Shown here: in pieces, positions 22,916 to 31,424 of the stretch
Layout of the letters: each line of letters begins with the position of its first letter
How positions within the stretch are numbered: position 1 is the first letter of the stretch
Source: Clostridiales bacterium
GTDB taxonomy: Bacteria > Bacillota > Clostridia > Saccharofermentanales > Saccharofermentanaceae
Assembly (NCBI GenBank): GCA_017519205.1
Contig: JAFWSW010000126.1
Span: 1-34,324 of the forward strand
DNA: 34,324 bases
Reading direction: 5' to 3'
Notes under the pieces: model-generated
Told to the model about the DNA's origin: nothing
Databases searched by the model: none
What the model saw: only the letters and a program-made list of their open reading frames with translations
Made by a program: the position numbers and the translations under genes

Positions 22916-24259
22916 TCACTCTCCGGTATTGTTTCCGGAATCCGGAGAAGCCGAAAAAGATTCCAGCGTGTTGTCATCCAGACGGACGGATCCCCAGTGA
23001 CGGTGATCCCACTTGACGTAGTTCTCGCGGTCCTGGACGGTCTCGATCTGGAAGGTAAAGCCCGGATAGACCGCATCCAGTTTTCTCTCGTTTCCGGCGG
23101 GATCGAGCTGGAATACGACGATATCGGCGGTGTACCTTCCGGAAGTAAGATGCGTCAGTGGGAGGTGGATCCTCGCGGTGCTTGTTCCTTCCGGAAAATC
23201 GATCGTATATCCCGGAAGGGAAGTTGCGATCTTGGACCCATCCTGATACCACAGCTCGAAACGGAAACCGACTTTCTTGAGATCTCTTTCTGCCTTGCAT
23301 GTCAGATCCAGAACAGCATCCTCCTGATCGGAGAAGACAGGATCATTCCGATTGACCAGATTGAGTTTTTTCAGAGTAAACCGCTTGTTGGCACGGATGA
23401 TATAGTCATCCGGACGATGCTCGGGACCGTAGACGATTTCAGCAGGCATCAGTTCCTTGGCGCCGAGATAGATGGAGATCGCCTGATTGACGTCTCCGTC
23501 ATAGATGACCTTGCCTTTATCCAGCACGATGCAGCGCTTGCACAGCTGGCGGATCGTATTCATATTATGGCTGACGTACAGGATCGTTCGCACGTCATTA
23601 TTTGCTGTTTCGAGAAGACTGTTGATGCATTTCTTCTGGAAGTCCATATCGCCGACCGCGAGGACTTCGTCCATGATGACGATCTCACTGTCGAGATGGA
23701 AGGCGACGGCGAAGCCGAGCTTGACGAACATACCGCTGGAGTAACGCTTAATCGGTGTATCAATGAATTCCTCCAGTTCGGAAAAAGCGATGATGTCATC
23801 GATCTTTGCATCGATCTCAGCCTTTGTCATGCCGAGGATCGCGCCGTTTAAGTAGATGTTTTCACGGCCGGTCATTTCGCCATGGAAGCCTGTGCCGACT
23901 TCGAGCATGGAGGTGATGTGACCATAGAGATCGACAGTTCCCTCGGTAGGTGCGGTGATTCGGCAGAGGATCTTAAGGAGTGTACTCTTTCCGGCACCGT
24001 TCTTACCGAGGATGCCCAGAGTCTCTCCCTTATAAACGGTGAGATCGACACCGTTCAGTGCATAGAAGATACGGTTCCTTTTTGCCTTCAGATTATCGGC
24101 AAACTTCGGATCCTTTTTCTTTTCGCGCCATTCGCGGATAGAGCCCTGCAGGGTATTGGCGCCGATGCGTCCAAGACGGTAGCGCTTCTTAAGGCCCTTG
24201 ACCCGGATCATGACTTCTTTGGAAGTGTTTTCGTTATTTCCCGTATCCATAGTACTCAT
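22916..24259 (-). CDS. wzt: Polysaccharide ABC exporter ATPase with C-terminal glycan-binding domain (Wzt/TagH type)
   Basis: 447 residues. ATPase motifs: Walker A GKNGAGKS (85-92), signature SSGM (174-177), Walker B IVIMDE (193-198), switch His231 in SHN. The GMFVKLGFAVA form of the signature region is characteristic of polysaccharide and teichoic acid exporters, as is GENIYLNG-like GRENIYLNGAILG (131-143). Residues about 290-435 form a beta-rich domain like the C-terminal domain of Wzt, which in O-antigen systems recognises the finished chain end. The ATG overlaps the permease stop by four bases (ATGA), so the two are coupled. The long insert rich in Lys/Arg (45-62) before the Walker A strand is usual for TagH/Wzt. 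Confidence 0.9.
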   Translation of the reverse strand: MSTMDTGNNENTSKEVMIRVKGLKKRYRLGRIGANTLQGSIREWREKKKDPKFADNLKAKRNRIFYALNGVDLTVYKGETLGILGKNGAGKSTLLKILCRITAPTEGTVDLYGHITSMLEVGTGFHGEMTGRENIYLNGAILGMTKAEIDAKIDDIIAFSELEEFIDTPIKRYSSGMFVKLGFAVAFHLDSEIVIMDEVLAVGDMDFQKKCINSLLETANNDVRTILYVSHNMNTIRQLCKRCIVLDKGKVIYDGDVNQAISIYLGAKELMPAEIVYGPEHRPDDYIIRANKRFTLKKLNLVNRNDPVFSDQEDAVLDLTCKAERDLKKVGFRFELWYQDGSKIATSLPGYTIDFPEGTSTARIHLPLTHLTSGRYTADIVVFQLDPAGNERKLDAVYPGFTFQIETVQDRENYVKWDHRHWGSVRLDDNTLESFSASPDSGNNTGE

Positions 24260-25125
24260 ACCGTATCAGCGAAGGTCCTTTCCACACGATTGAAGATCAC
24301 AAGGCTTGCCAGGAACAGCAGGATCGTGACCGCCAGTCCGGCCATATAGTAGACGATATCAAATTCACCTTTTCCGAGAAGGATCATACGGATCAGTTCC
24401 ATCATTTCACTGACAGGGTTGATCTTGACGAGGATCTTCATGACGCCGTCCGGGATCGACTCGACCGGATAGACGACGGCGGATCCGTACATCCAGAGAT
24501 TCACGGCAACATTTACGACCGCGAGAAGATCTCTGTACTTGGTCGTCACGCTGGAGATCAGGACGCCTACGCTCATGCCGAATACCGCCATCTGGATAAA
24601 AAGGAGCGGAAGGAGCGGGTAGAGTTCCCACATAGGACTGACCTTACCGGAAGCGATATAGGTGGTCATCAGGACGGCGACGATCAGGAGCTGGATCAGG
24701 AATTTTAGTATACTGACCAGCATGTTCGAGATCGGAACGCATATCCTCGGGAAATAGACTTTACTGAATAGATAGGCATTCGTCACGAATGTCCTGGAGT
24801 TGGCTGTCAGACTGAAGGAGAACAGCTCCCACAGCGCGGAAGATACGAAATAGAACAGGATCTGCGGGACACCCGCCGTTCCGATATCGGCGATATGTCC
24901 GAAGACAAACATGTAAATAAGACTGGAAAGGACCGGATTGATAATGATCCACAAAGGACCGAGTACCGTCTGCTGATAGGTCACCGTGAAGGTCCTTCTG
25001 GTGAGAAGTGTGACCAGATCACGGTATTGCCATACTTCACCGAGTTTCAGTTGGACTTTTTTTTCTTCCGGCTGGAGCCTGATGTGGTACCCGCTATTCG
25101 GTTCGCTTTGTTTCTTCCTGAACAT
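24256..25125 (-). CDS. wzm: Polysaccharide ABC exporter permease (Wzm/TagG type)
   Basis: 289 residues with six hydrophobic helices, the normal ABC-2 permease layout. The amphipathic start (YRDLVTLLTRRTFTVTYQQTVLGPLW) and the TKYRDLLAVVNVAVNLWMYGSAVVYP stretch are the family's conserved parts. With the ATPase coded next to it, it moves a lipid-linked polysaccharide or polyol phosphate across the membrane. It starts 15 bases after the GT92-like gene and overlaps wzt by four bases. The ribosome site is weak (AAGGA some 14 bases upstream), which suggests coupling to the upstream gene. Whether the exported polymer is teichoic acid or a heteropolysaccharide cannot be told from this window. Confidence 0.9.
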   Translation of the reverse strand: MFRKKQSEPNSGYHIRLQPEEKKVQLKLGEVWQYRDLVTLLTRRTFTVTYQQTVLGPLWIIINPVLSSLIYMFVFGHIADIGTAGVPQILFYFVSSALWELFSFSLTANSRTFVTNAYLFSKVYFPRICVPISNMLVSILKFLIQLLIVAVLMTTYIASGKVSPMWELYPLLPLLFIQMAVFGMSVGVLISSVTTKYRDLLAVVNVAVNLWMYGSAVVYPVESIPDGVMKILVKINPVSEMMELIRMILLGKGEFDIVYYMAGLAVTILLFLASLVIFNRVERTFADTV

Positions 25126-25140
25126 GTGTCCGGCTTGTCC

Positions 25141-26289
25141 TTATCCTTTCATTTTCTCTCTAACAATATCAGCAAATGGTTTAATTGCATAGTCCTGAAT
25201 CTGCGGAACGTCATATGAACGCAGAGTCTCCTCGAAGGGGAGATTATTCGCGCCGTCGGCGTATCCTCTTTCGCATTTCCTCTTCAGATCCTCGACCGAT
25301 TTGGAGTGATAGTGATTGAGACGGAAGACAGAGTGGTTGTTGAACTCTGAGAAGGCACGGCCGGCCTGAGGCATATAAGAGTAACAGTTATCAAGTGCGA
25401 CTCCCCGTTCATCGACAGCAAAGCGGTTCCGCTTATATAGAGGGAAGTGGGTGTGACGGACGGTCACGACCTCCTTCGGCTGAACTATGCTCTTGATATG
25501 ACAGTTGATCGCACTGTCCCGGTCTTCGAATGTGGCGGTGTAGTTATCCATCACCAGACCATCCGGACTATCCATATGCCCGTTCGGACCAAATACGATC
25601 CAGTTGACACCGACTCCCGGGTAGGCTTCGTATTTCTTCAGGTTTTCCGGCATTGTGCCATGTACGGGGAAGATGAATTCGTCCGAATCAACGATGGCGA
25701 GCCACTTCGAATGGTGCTTCGTCCTCCTGATCACATCGCGATATGCGGAGTGCTGAACTTTGCTTCCCGGCCATTTTCTGTAGATGACCAGTCCGCTTTT
25801 AAGAAACGGATCGATCACAGACAGAAGATCATCGTCGGAATCGTTGTCGTAGATATAGATCCGGTCAGCGCCGGTCGCCTGATAGAAGAGGATCTGTTCG
25901 CGGATATACCGGGCCTCGTTTTTCAGGATCATCACGACGGAATAGTAGTCCTTATGATGCTTCGGAGAATGGTCGATTATCGATCTTTCCCGGGAATAGC
26001 GGGAGTGCAGTTTCAGATCCTCCAGGACGCCTTCCCGGAGATATCGGAACTTCCATAAAAAGGTCTTTTCGTAAGCATTCAGGATGTCTGCGCAGAAGCG
26101 GTTCTTCTTCCGAGGATCCTGTTCGGACAGATACTTTTTGTACAGAGCTTTGATTTTCGGGCGCTTGAAAAAATAATAACGGCCGAATCTGGAATTAAGA
26201 ATAAGCCCTAAATATGCATCGTTATTCCGGAGGAATACTTCGATATTCGACTGTTTCTTCTCTTCCTGATCTGCCATTACCCGTACCAT
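25141..26289 (-). CDS. GT92-like (DUF23) glycosyltransferase
   Basis: 382 residues. The central GT-A-like region reads VVMILKNEARYIREQILFYQATGADRIYIYDNDSDDD (118-154), then a metal-binding DSD at 201-203 (AIVDSDEFIFP). A later HTHFPLYKRNR and a FRLNHYHSKS stretch complete the family pattern. Such enzymes add a hexose to a growing surface glycan; donor and acceptor are not readable. The N-terminal 110 residues are basic and family-specific. The start used has GAGG five bases upstream; a second in-frame ATG four codons in has no ribosome site. First gene of the export operon, with its ribosome site inside a possible hairpin. Confidence 0.8.
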   Translation of the reverse strand: MVRVMADQEEKKQSNIEVFLRNNDAYLGLILNSRFGRYYFFKRPKIKALYKKYLSEQDPRKKNRFCADILNAYEKTFLWKFRYLREGVLEDLKLHSRYSRERSIIDHSPKHHKDYYSVVMILKNEARYIREQILFYQATGADRIYIYDNDSDDDLLSVIDPFLKSGLVIYRKWPGSKVQHSAYRDVIRRTKHHSKWLAIVDSDEFIFPVHGTMPENLKKYEAYPGVGVNWIVFGPNGHMDSPDGLVMDNYTATFEDRDSAINCHIKSIVQPKEVVTVRHTHFPLYKRNRFAVDERGVALDNCYSYMPQAGRAFSEFNNHSVFRLNHYHSKSVEDLKRKCERGYADGANNLPFEETLRSYDVPQIQDYAIKPFADIVREKMKG

Positions 26290-26290
26290 C

Positions 26291-26335
26291 AGATCCTCTT
26301 CACAGAAACTGAACAGGTGTCCGCCGAGAGGATCT
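26291..26335 (-). promoter_or_regulatory. Leader hairpin that can mask the ribosome site of the GT92-like gene
   Basis: On the minus strand AGATCCTCT and its exact complement AGAGGATCT are separated by 27 bases. The second arm contains the GAGG ribosome site and ends one base before the ATG. Pairing would hide the site and lower translation of the first operon gene. Confidence 0.55.
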
Positions 26336-26413
26336 TCATCTATTTTTGATAATTATACTCTATATGCTCCTATAAGGAATAGTAAAACAATGTAAAAAAT
26401 GGTAGACTGTTTT

Positions 26414-26430
26414 TGTCTTACTATAAGACA
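26414..26430. promoter_or_regulatory. Inverted repeat before the ABC ATPase gene, possible operator
   Basis: TGTCTTACTATAAGACA is a 6-5-6 perfect inverted repeat directly upstream of the AGGAGGGG ribosome site. It overlaps a TATAAG that could be a -10 box. A repressor site is possible; no regulator is encoded beside it. Confidence 0.4.
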
Positions 26431-26442
26431 CAGGAGGGGATC

Positions 26443-27330
26443 ATGCTTCGAGTCAAGGGATTGACGAAGAAATTCGGCAAAAAGATCGCAAACGAGAATG
26501 TGAATCTTTCTTTGGAAGAAGGAGAGATCGGCGTTCTCTTAGGTCCGAACGGAGCAGGTAAATCTACAGCCATCAAGTGCATCCTCGGTCTTCTGAGATT
26601 CGATGGTACAGTCAAGATCGGCGGATTCCCCGCCAGTTCCAGTCAGGCCAAGAGGATCATGGGATATGTCCCGGAGTTCCCGTGCCTGTATGATATGCTC
26701 ACCGTCCGTGAGCAGTTTGAATTCGTAGTCCGTGCGTATAAGCTCGACCGCGAGAAATCCCGTACATATGCTGCTGATCTGATCGACCGCTTCCGCCTGA
26801 CGGAAGTGGTGGATACGCTTTGCAAGGATCTGTCGAAGGGCATGCAGCAGAAGGTGTCCATCATCTGCGCACTCCTTCCGCGGCCGAAGCTCCTTCTTCT
26901 GGACGAGCCGATGCTGGGTCTGGATCCGCATGCGATCAAGGAACTGCGCCAGCTGGTGCAGGAACTTGCCGAGGACGGTGTGGCCGTCCTTATCTCGACG
27001 CACATGATCGCTACGGTAGAGGGTATCTGGAATAAGGCCTACATCATGCGTAAGGGCAAGGTCATCTCCTGCCATAGAAAGGAAGAGATGATCGGCATGT
27101 GGGCAGAGTCTCTCGAGAGGATCTTCTTCGCCGAGACGGAGTCGTATGATTCCCAGTGGCGCTATGATGAGATCCAGGTGGTGCCGTCGAAGCCGGCGAC
27201 AAAACCCGCAAGTACTTCTAAGAATGCGAAACCGCAGCCCAAGCAGGCAAATAAGTCCCAGCCTTCCCATGCAAAAGCACAGGTAACGCATCCGAAGACA
27301 AATAAGAAGAAGAGCAAAAAGAAGAAGTGA
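26443..27330 (+). CDS. ABC transporter ATPase with a Lys/Pro/Gln-rich tail
   Basis: 295 residues. Motifs: Walker A GPNGAGKS (34-41), Q-loop region GYVPEFP with Glu in place of Gln (usual in ABC-2-type exporters), signature LSKGMQQ (130-136), Walker B LLLLDEP (150-156), and switch His187. The ATPase ends near residue 240. The last 48 residues are low-complexity: Pro/Ala/Ser/Gln/Lys, ending in a lysine cluster, so likely disordered and basic. The upstream frame (10 more codons) is rejected because AGGAGGGG fits this ATG. It pairs with the large membrane protein seven bases downstream as an exporter. The two solute-binding lipoproteins that follow are of the importer type, an odd combination. 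Confidence 0.88.
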   Translation: MLRVKGLTKKFGKKIANENVNLSLEEGEIGVLLGPNGAGKSTAIKCILGLLRFDGTVKIGGFPASSSQAKRIMGYVPEFPCLYDMLTVREQFEFVVRAYKLDREKSRTYAADLIDRFRLTEVVDTLCKDLSKGMQQKVSIICALLPRPKLLLLDEPMLGLDPHAIKELRQLVQELAEDGVAVLISTHMIATVEGIWNKAYIMRKGKVISCHRKEEMIGMWAESLERIFFAETESYDSQWRYDEIQVVPSKPATKPASTSKNAKPQPKQANKSQPSHAKAQVTHPKTNKKKSKKKK

Positions 27331-27337
27331 AGATGCC

Positions 27338-28927
27338 ATGAATGCCTGCATGTTTTTGATTTTCAAGCAGTGGAGAAATTCTCTCCGCGAAAAGATCAGG
27401 CACCCGCAGTTCTGGATCGGGGCACTGATCGTGGTGGCGTATTTTGCTCTGTATATTTACCAGGAGATCAATCACATCGGAAGAAGCGGCATCCTCGATA
27501 ACGCGGAGGCTACCTATAAGGGAGCGGTCGTTTTTGTATTTCTGATACTCATGTTCGTGGGTCTCGGTATCGGACTCAATCAGGGGAATGCTTTTTTCTC
27601 TTCCGCCGATATCGACCATCTGTTTGTTTCTCCGATCCGTGCGGAGAAAGTACTTCTGTACGGCCTGATCAAGAAGTGTCTGTTCAGTGTGCTGGCGACG
27701 CTGGTACTCCTGATGCAGCTTACGAATCTGAGATTTTACTTCGGCCTGGGTTTCCAGGATCTTCTGATCCTGATGGGCGCCTGGCTGATGCTGTCCATTT
27801 GCGTTTCCGTAGCAGCTATGGCGGTCTATTCGGTTTCCGCCCCTTCCCCCGTGATCCGCTGGGTGATCCGTCTGTCGCTTTATATCTTAAGTGCGACCAT
27901 CATCGTCGGGATCGTGATCGCTCTTTGGAAGAGCCACTCTCCGTGGCATGATATCGTTACTTTCTTTAATGATAAACATCTTCATATGATCCCGCTGGGA
28001 GGATGGACATGCGGCTTCCTGTTTGCCGCGATGGATGGAAATATTGACCACGCACTTATCTATTCAGGATTGATGGCACTCCTTCTTCTGATCAACATCC
28101 TTCTTATCTTCCATAACCGTTCAGCCTACTATGAGAACGTCCTGACGACGATCGGAAGAGGATTCGGAAAGCTCAACCGCTCTGAGACATCTTCCACTGA
28201 TTCGGTAAGCGGGAAAAAGGTCAGGAAATCTCACCTTCTCGGTTTCAGAAGAGGAGAGGCGGTGCTTCTCCAGCGTCAGATGACCGAGCAGAAACGATCG
28301 CTGACAGTGCTTTTTGACCGGACATCGATTGCTATGTTCGCCATCGCCATCGTGCTCGGTGCTGTTCTTCAGTCCCTGATGCGCAAGGGAATGTATCCGT
28401 TCATCATGCAGATCCTGGCACTGGCGGTCCTCTGTTATTCCATGATCTTCCTGCTCCCGATGGGCAAGTTCGTCGAGGAACTCGAAAAACCGTTCATCTA
28501 CCTGATGCCGGGCAGATCTTTCAAGAAACTCTTCTATGTATCTACGGCGCCGGTTCTGAAAGCCTTCGTGGAGAGTCTGGTCTGTCTGACCATCGTTTCG
28601 CTGTTTGCCCGCCTTCACCCGGCATATGTTCCGTGCGGCGCCATGTTCTATGCATCGGCGGCGCTCCTGTTCTATGCCTGCTACCTGACGTCTCTGCGCA
28701 CCATGGGTGTGAGCAATAACCGCCACGGGCACATGGTATTGTCGTTTGCACTTCTCTCGGCCGTCTTCATCTTCGAACTGTCGCTGGGCACATATATCGG
28801 AAGAAGACTCTATGCCGTAGACCCGGCGTTGTTCGTTCTGGATTTCCTGATCCTCGCGGTGTTCAATATCGCCGTGTCGATCGTCTTTTTCTTTAATGCA
28901 AAGAGCATCCTGGATTACCGGGCATAA
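27338..28927 (+). CDS. Large ABC exporter membrane subunit ('putative ABC exporter' family-like)
   Basis: 529 residues with about 11-12 hydrophobic helices in two halves joined by a polar segment (about residues 265-310). The N-terminal half has IRHPQFWIGALIVVAYFALYIY and GIGLNQGNAFFSSADIDHLFVSPIRAEKVLLYGLIK. This 'first helix, then D-x-x-x-L-F-x-S-P' pattern is typical of Clostridial and Bacillus putative ABC exporters that work with a separate ATPase. The second half has LPMGKFVEELEKPFIYLMPGRSFKKLFY, a repeat of the same idea. The substrate is unknown. It follows the ATPase after seven bases with only a weak ribosome site (GTGAAG), so translation is probably coupled. The first binding-protein gene starts 14 bases after its stop. 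Confidence 0.75.
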   Translation: MNACMFLIFKQWRNSLREKIRHPQFWIGALIVVAYFALYIYQEINHIGRSGILDNAEATYKGAVVFVFLILMFVGLGIGLNQGNAFFSSADIDHLFVSPIRAEKVLLYGLIKKCLFSVLATLVLLMQLTNLRFYFGLGFQDLLILMGAWLMLSICVSVAAMAVYSVSAPSPVIRWVIRLSLYILSATIIVGIVIALWKSHSPWHDIVTFFNDKHLHMIPLGGWTCGFLFAAMDGNIDHALIYSGLMALLLLINILLIFHNRSAYYENVLTTIGRGFGKLNRSETSSTDSVSGKKVRKSHLLGFRRGEAVLLQRQMTEQKRSLTVLFDRTSIAMFAIAIVLGAVLQSLMRKGMYPFIMQILALAVLCYSMIFLLPMGKFVEELEKPFIYLMPGRSFKKLFYVSTAPVLKAFVESLVCLTIVSLFARLHPAYVPCGAMFYASAALLFYACYLTSLRTMGVSNNRHGHMVLSFALLSAVFIFELSLGTYIGRRLYAVDPALFVLDFLILAVFNIAVSIVFFFNAKSILDYRA

Positions 28928-28941
28928 GGGAGGATGCGGGA

Positions 28942-31344
28942 ATGCGGACGAAGAGCAAGCGTATCCTGGCATATCTTCTGACATTGTGTCTTACCCTGCC
29001 GTCTCTTTCCTGCCGCAAAAGCACTAAGCCGAAGCAGCCGGTCGTGAAGGAGAATGATCCGTATTTTCTTTCCTCTGTAAGCAATATCCGGATCGATCCG
29101 GGCGAAAAGGATTTCCAGTATTTCTGGCAGTCCGATGAGACGATCATCGGTAATTCCGTCGTTTCTTCCTACGAGATCCTGCATGAATACCCGGGTGACC
29201 TTCAGGAACGTCTTCTGCATCTCGAGGCGCCTGATCTGAAGGATCTCGCAGATCTGACGAGAATGGTACAGAAATGCTATGAGAGAGGACTGGTCATCTT
29301 CGACTTTGACGGAAATCCGCTCTCGAAGATCGAGCTGCCGTTTAACAGCGACGTCCGAAAACTGTCTCAGGGAAGAGATGGAGAGATCCTCTGTTTTGTG
29401 GAGCACATCGATTTCGACACGATGAGAACACAGAATGAAGTGCTCTTTTATAGTATGGAGGGACTTCTGACAGGTTCCGTGAAGATCCCGGAAGAGGCAG
29501 TTGCTTCACCGGAAACGATCCTGGATACGAAGGACGGTAAGATCGTACTTGGCGAGTTTGGCCGTATCGATATTATTTCTGAAAAGGGTGAACTCCTCGG
29601 ATCGATCGAGCAAGAGGATCTGAATGGCAGCGTGGTCGAAAGCGGCGATAAGCTCTATGCGATGAAGCATGTCACATCCGAAGATGAGACGGGCGGGTCA
29701 CTGACATTTTGCGAGCTGGATCTTTCTTCCTGCACGCTTAAGGACGGAAGCAGGAAGATCGATACCGTTATCTCCGATGTAGTCTCCGGAGGTGATGGAA
29801 AGTGCTATTCCATCGATGGTAACGGTATCCGGAGGATCGATCCCGAATCCGGGAAACTCGAGGAAGTCCTGAACTGGAACAGCACGGATGTGAACTATTC
29901 CGGATATGACCCGGACAGTTTCCGCATCATCTCGGAGGATAAGATCGCATTCCTGCGTACCGATTATGAAACGGATAAGGTCACCGGCGGCGTTATCGGA
30001 AGGATCAAGGTCGCATCTCTTTCCCGGGAGGAGAAGAATCCGCATGCCGGAAAGAAGTATATCGAGATGGGAACGATCGGTATGCCCTCGGATGATCTTC
30101 TGGATTATATCGTCCGCTACAACACCACGGAAGGAAATACCTCCAGGATAAGAGTCCGGGATTATTCCACGGAGCTTGCCCCGGATATTCCATATTTGAA
30201 ACAGCAGACGATCCTTTCTGATAAGGTATATAAAGATATGCTGGCGGGAACCGGTCCGGATATCCTCGTGGATTTTTCCTGCTTCAGTCAGTTTAATTCC
30301 GAAGATGTTCTTATCGATCTGAATAAATACGTCGATGGTGCGGATGGACTAAACAGAGAAGAGTACTTTGACAATGTCCTTTCCGCTTTTGAAAACAAGG
30401 GAAAGCTGTTCCAGATCCCGGTCTGCTTCGATATCAGAGGACTCCTCGGAAACAGGAAGATGACCGGTGAGCGCTCGGGGTGGACGTATTCCGAGTTCCA
30501 GGGGATCGTCGATACATTCCCAGAGGATGTTACGGTCATCGAGGAGATGGAATATAACATTCTTCTCGAGCGTCTGCTTACCGATGCGATGATGAGTTTT
30601 GTCGACTATACGAAGAAGGATGTTTACTTCGACGGCGATGAATTCAGCCAGCTCCTTAAGATCGTGAAGCAGTACGGAGTCGATCATGTGGAGAAGGAAG
30701 ACGTCCCGACGGCAAAAGAGCTTCCGGTGATCGACGAACCACAGGATATGAAAAATGATCCCGAGACCCGTATGAACGAAGGAAAACTCGCTCTCATGTC
30801 CACCGAGGTCTATAACCTTTACCAGTATGCCGATAACAGTTCGGTACTGAGGGGAAATGCCATCTACCTCGGTATGCCGTCTCCGGACGGAACGGGTGTT
30901 TCCGCCATGCCGGCACTGACCCTGGCGATTTCCGCTTTTTCCGGATGTCAGGATGAGGCCTGGGCATTTATCCGCCGGCTGTTCGACGAGGATTCCCAGT
31001 ATCTCTATACATCTTCTCTGGGATCGATCCCTCTTCACAGAAAAGCCTTTGACCGCATCAATGAGGACGCGATCGCGGAAAACCAGATGTTGATCGAACA
31101 GTTTGCGCAGGATCAATTCGTGATCGATTCCCGCATGTCGGCGAATCTGGTGCGTATCAAGTCATCGGATGCCGTAGGCTTTAAGAGCCTGATCGAAAAC
31201 GCCAGTACGATCATGTCTACGGATCCGGCCGTGCTACAGATCATTGAAGAAGAAGCCGATGCTTACTTCCACGACAGGAAGAGTCTGGAAGAGGTCTGCA
31301 GCGTCATCCAGGAACGCACTTACGCAATCGTTCACGAAAGATAG
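28942..31344 (+). CDS. Solute-binding lipoprotein, family 1 type, with extra N-terminal beta-rich half (copy 1)
   Basis: 800 residues, about twice a usual family 1 binding protein. Signal peptide with lipobox SLSC (Cys24). Residues about 40-360 form short beta segments with DGD/G-turns, such as GRDGEILCF, KDGKIVLGEF and SGGDGKCYSI, which suggests a propeller-like domain (inference). From about 370 (AGKKYIEMGTIG) to the end it resembles family 1 carbohydrate-binding proteins: DKVYKDMLAGTGPDILVDFS, FDNVLSAFENKGKLFQIPVCFD, ERSGWTYSEFQGIVDTFP, NEGKLALMSTEVYN and MPSPDGTG....LTLAISAFSGCQDEAWAFIRRL. AAGGGAGG lies eight bases before the ATG. It is paralogous to the next gene. The ligand is unknown, and no importer permeases of the MalFG type are present, so it may serve as sensor or capture protein. 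Confidence 0.85.
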   Translation: MRTKSKRILAYLLTLCLTLPSLSCRKSTKPKQPVVKENDPYFLSSVSNIRIDPGEKDFQYFWQSDETIIGNSVVSSYEILHEYPGDLQERLLHLEAPDLKDLADLTRMVQKCYERGLVIFDFDGNPLSKIELPFNSDVRKLSQGRDGEILCFVEHIDFDTMRTQNEVLFYSMEGLLTGSVKIPEEAVASPETILDTKDGKIVLGEFGRIDIISEKGELLGSIEQEDLNGSVVESGDKLYAMKHVTSEDETGGSLTFCELDLSSCTLKDGSRKIDTVISDVVSGGDGKCYSIDGNGIRRIDPESGKLEEVLNWNSTDVNYSGYDPDSFRIISEDKIAFLRTDYETDKVTGGVIGRIKVASLSREEKNPHAGKKYIEMGTIGMPSDDLLDYIVRYNTTEGNTSRIRVRDYSTELAPDIPYLKQQTILSDKVYKDMLAGTGPDILVDFSCFSQFNSEDVLIDLNKYVDGADGLNREEYFDNVLSAFENKGKLFQIPVCFDIRGLLGNRKMTGERSGWTYSEFQGIVDTFPEDVTVIEEMEYNILLERLLTDAMMSFVDYTKKDVYFDGDEFSQLLKIVKQYGVDHVEKEDVPTAKELPVIDEPQDMKNDPETRMNEGKLALMSTEVYNLYQYADNSSVLRGNAIYLGMPSPDGTGVSAMPALTLAISAFSGCQDEAWAFIRRLFDEDSQYLYTSSLGSIPLHRKAFDRINEDAIAENQMLIEQFAQDQFVIDSRMSANLVRIKSSDAVGFKSLIENASTIMSTDPAVLQIIEEEADAYFHDRKSLEEVCSVIQERTYAIVHER

Positions 31345-31364
31345 GTTTTATTACAATTCTTTCA

Positions 31365-31392
31365 TTTACTCCGTATATCGCCGCCGTACAAT
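31365..31392 (+). promoter_or_regulatory. Promoter of the second binding-protein gene
   Basis: TTTACT and TACAAT separated by 16 bases, with transcription predicted near 31399 and GGAGG at 31413-31417. This suggests that copy 2 can be expressed on its own. Confidence 0.55.
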
Positions 31393-31424
31393 ATGCATGA
31401 CAAGAATCCCACGGAGGTATGCAT

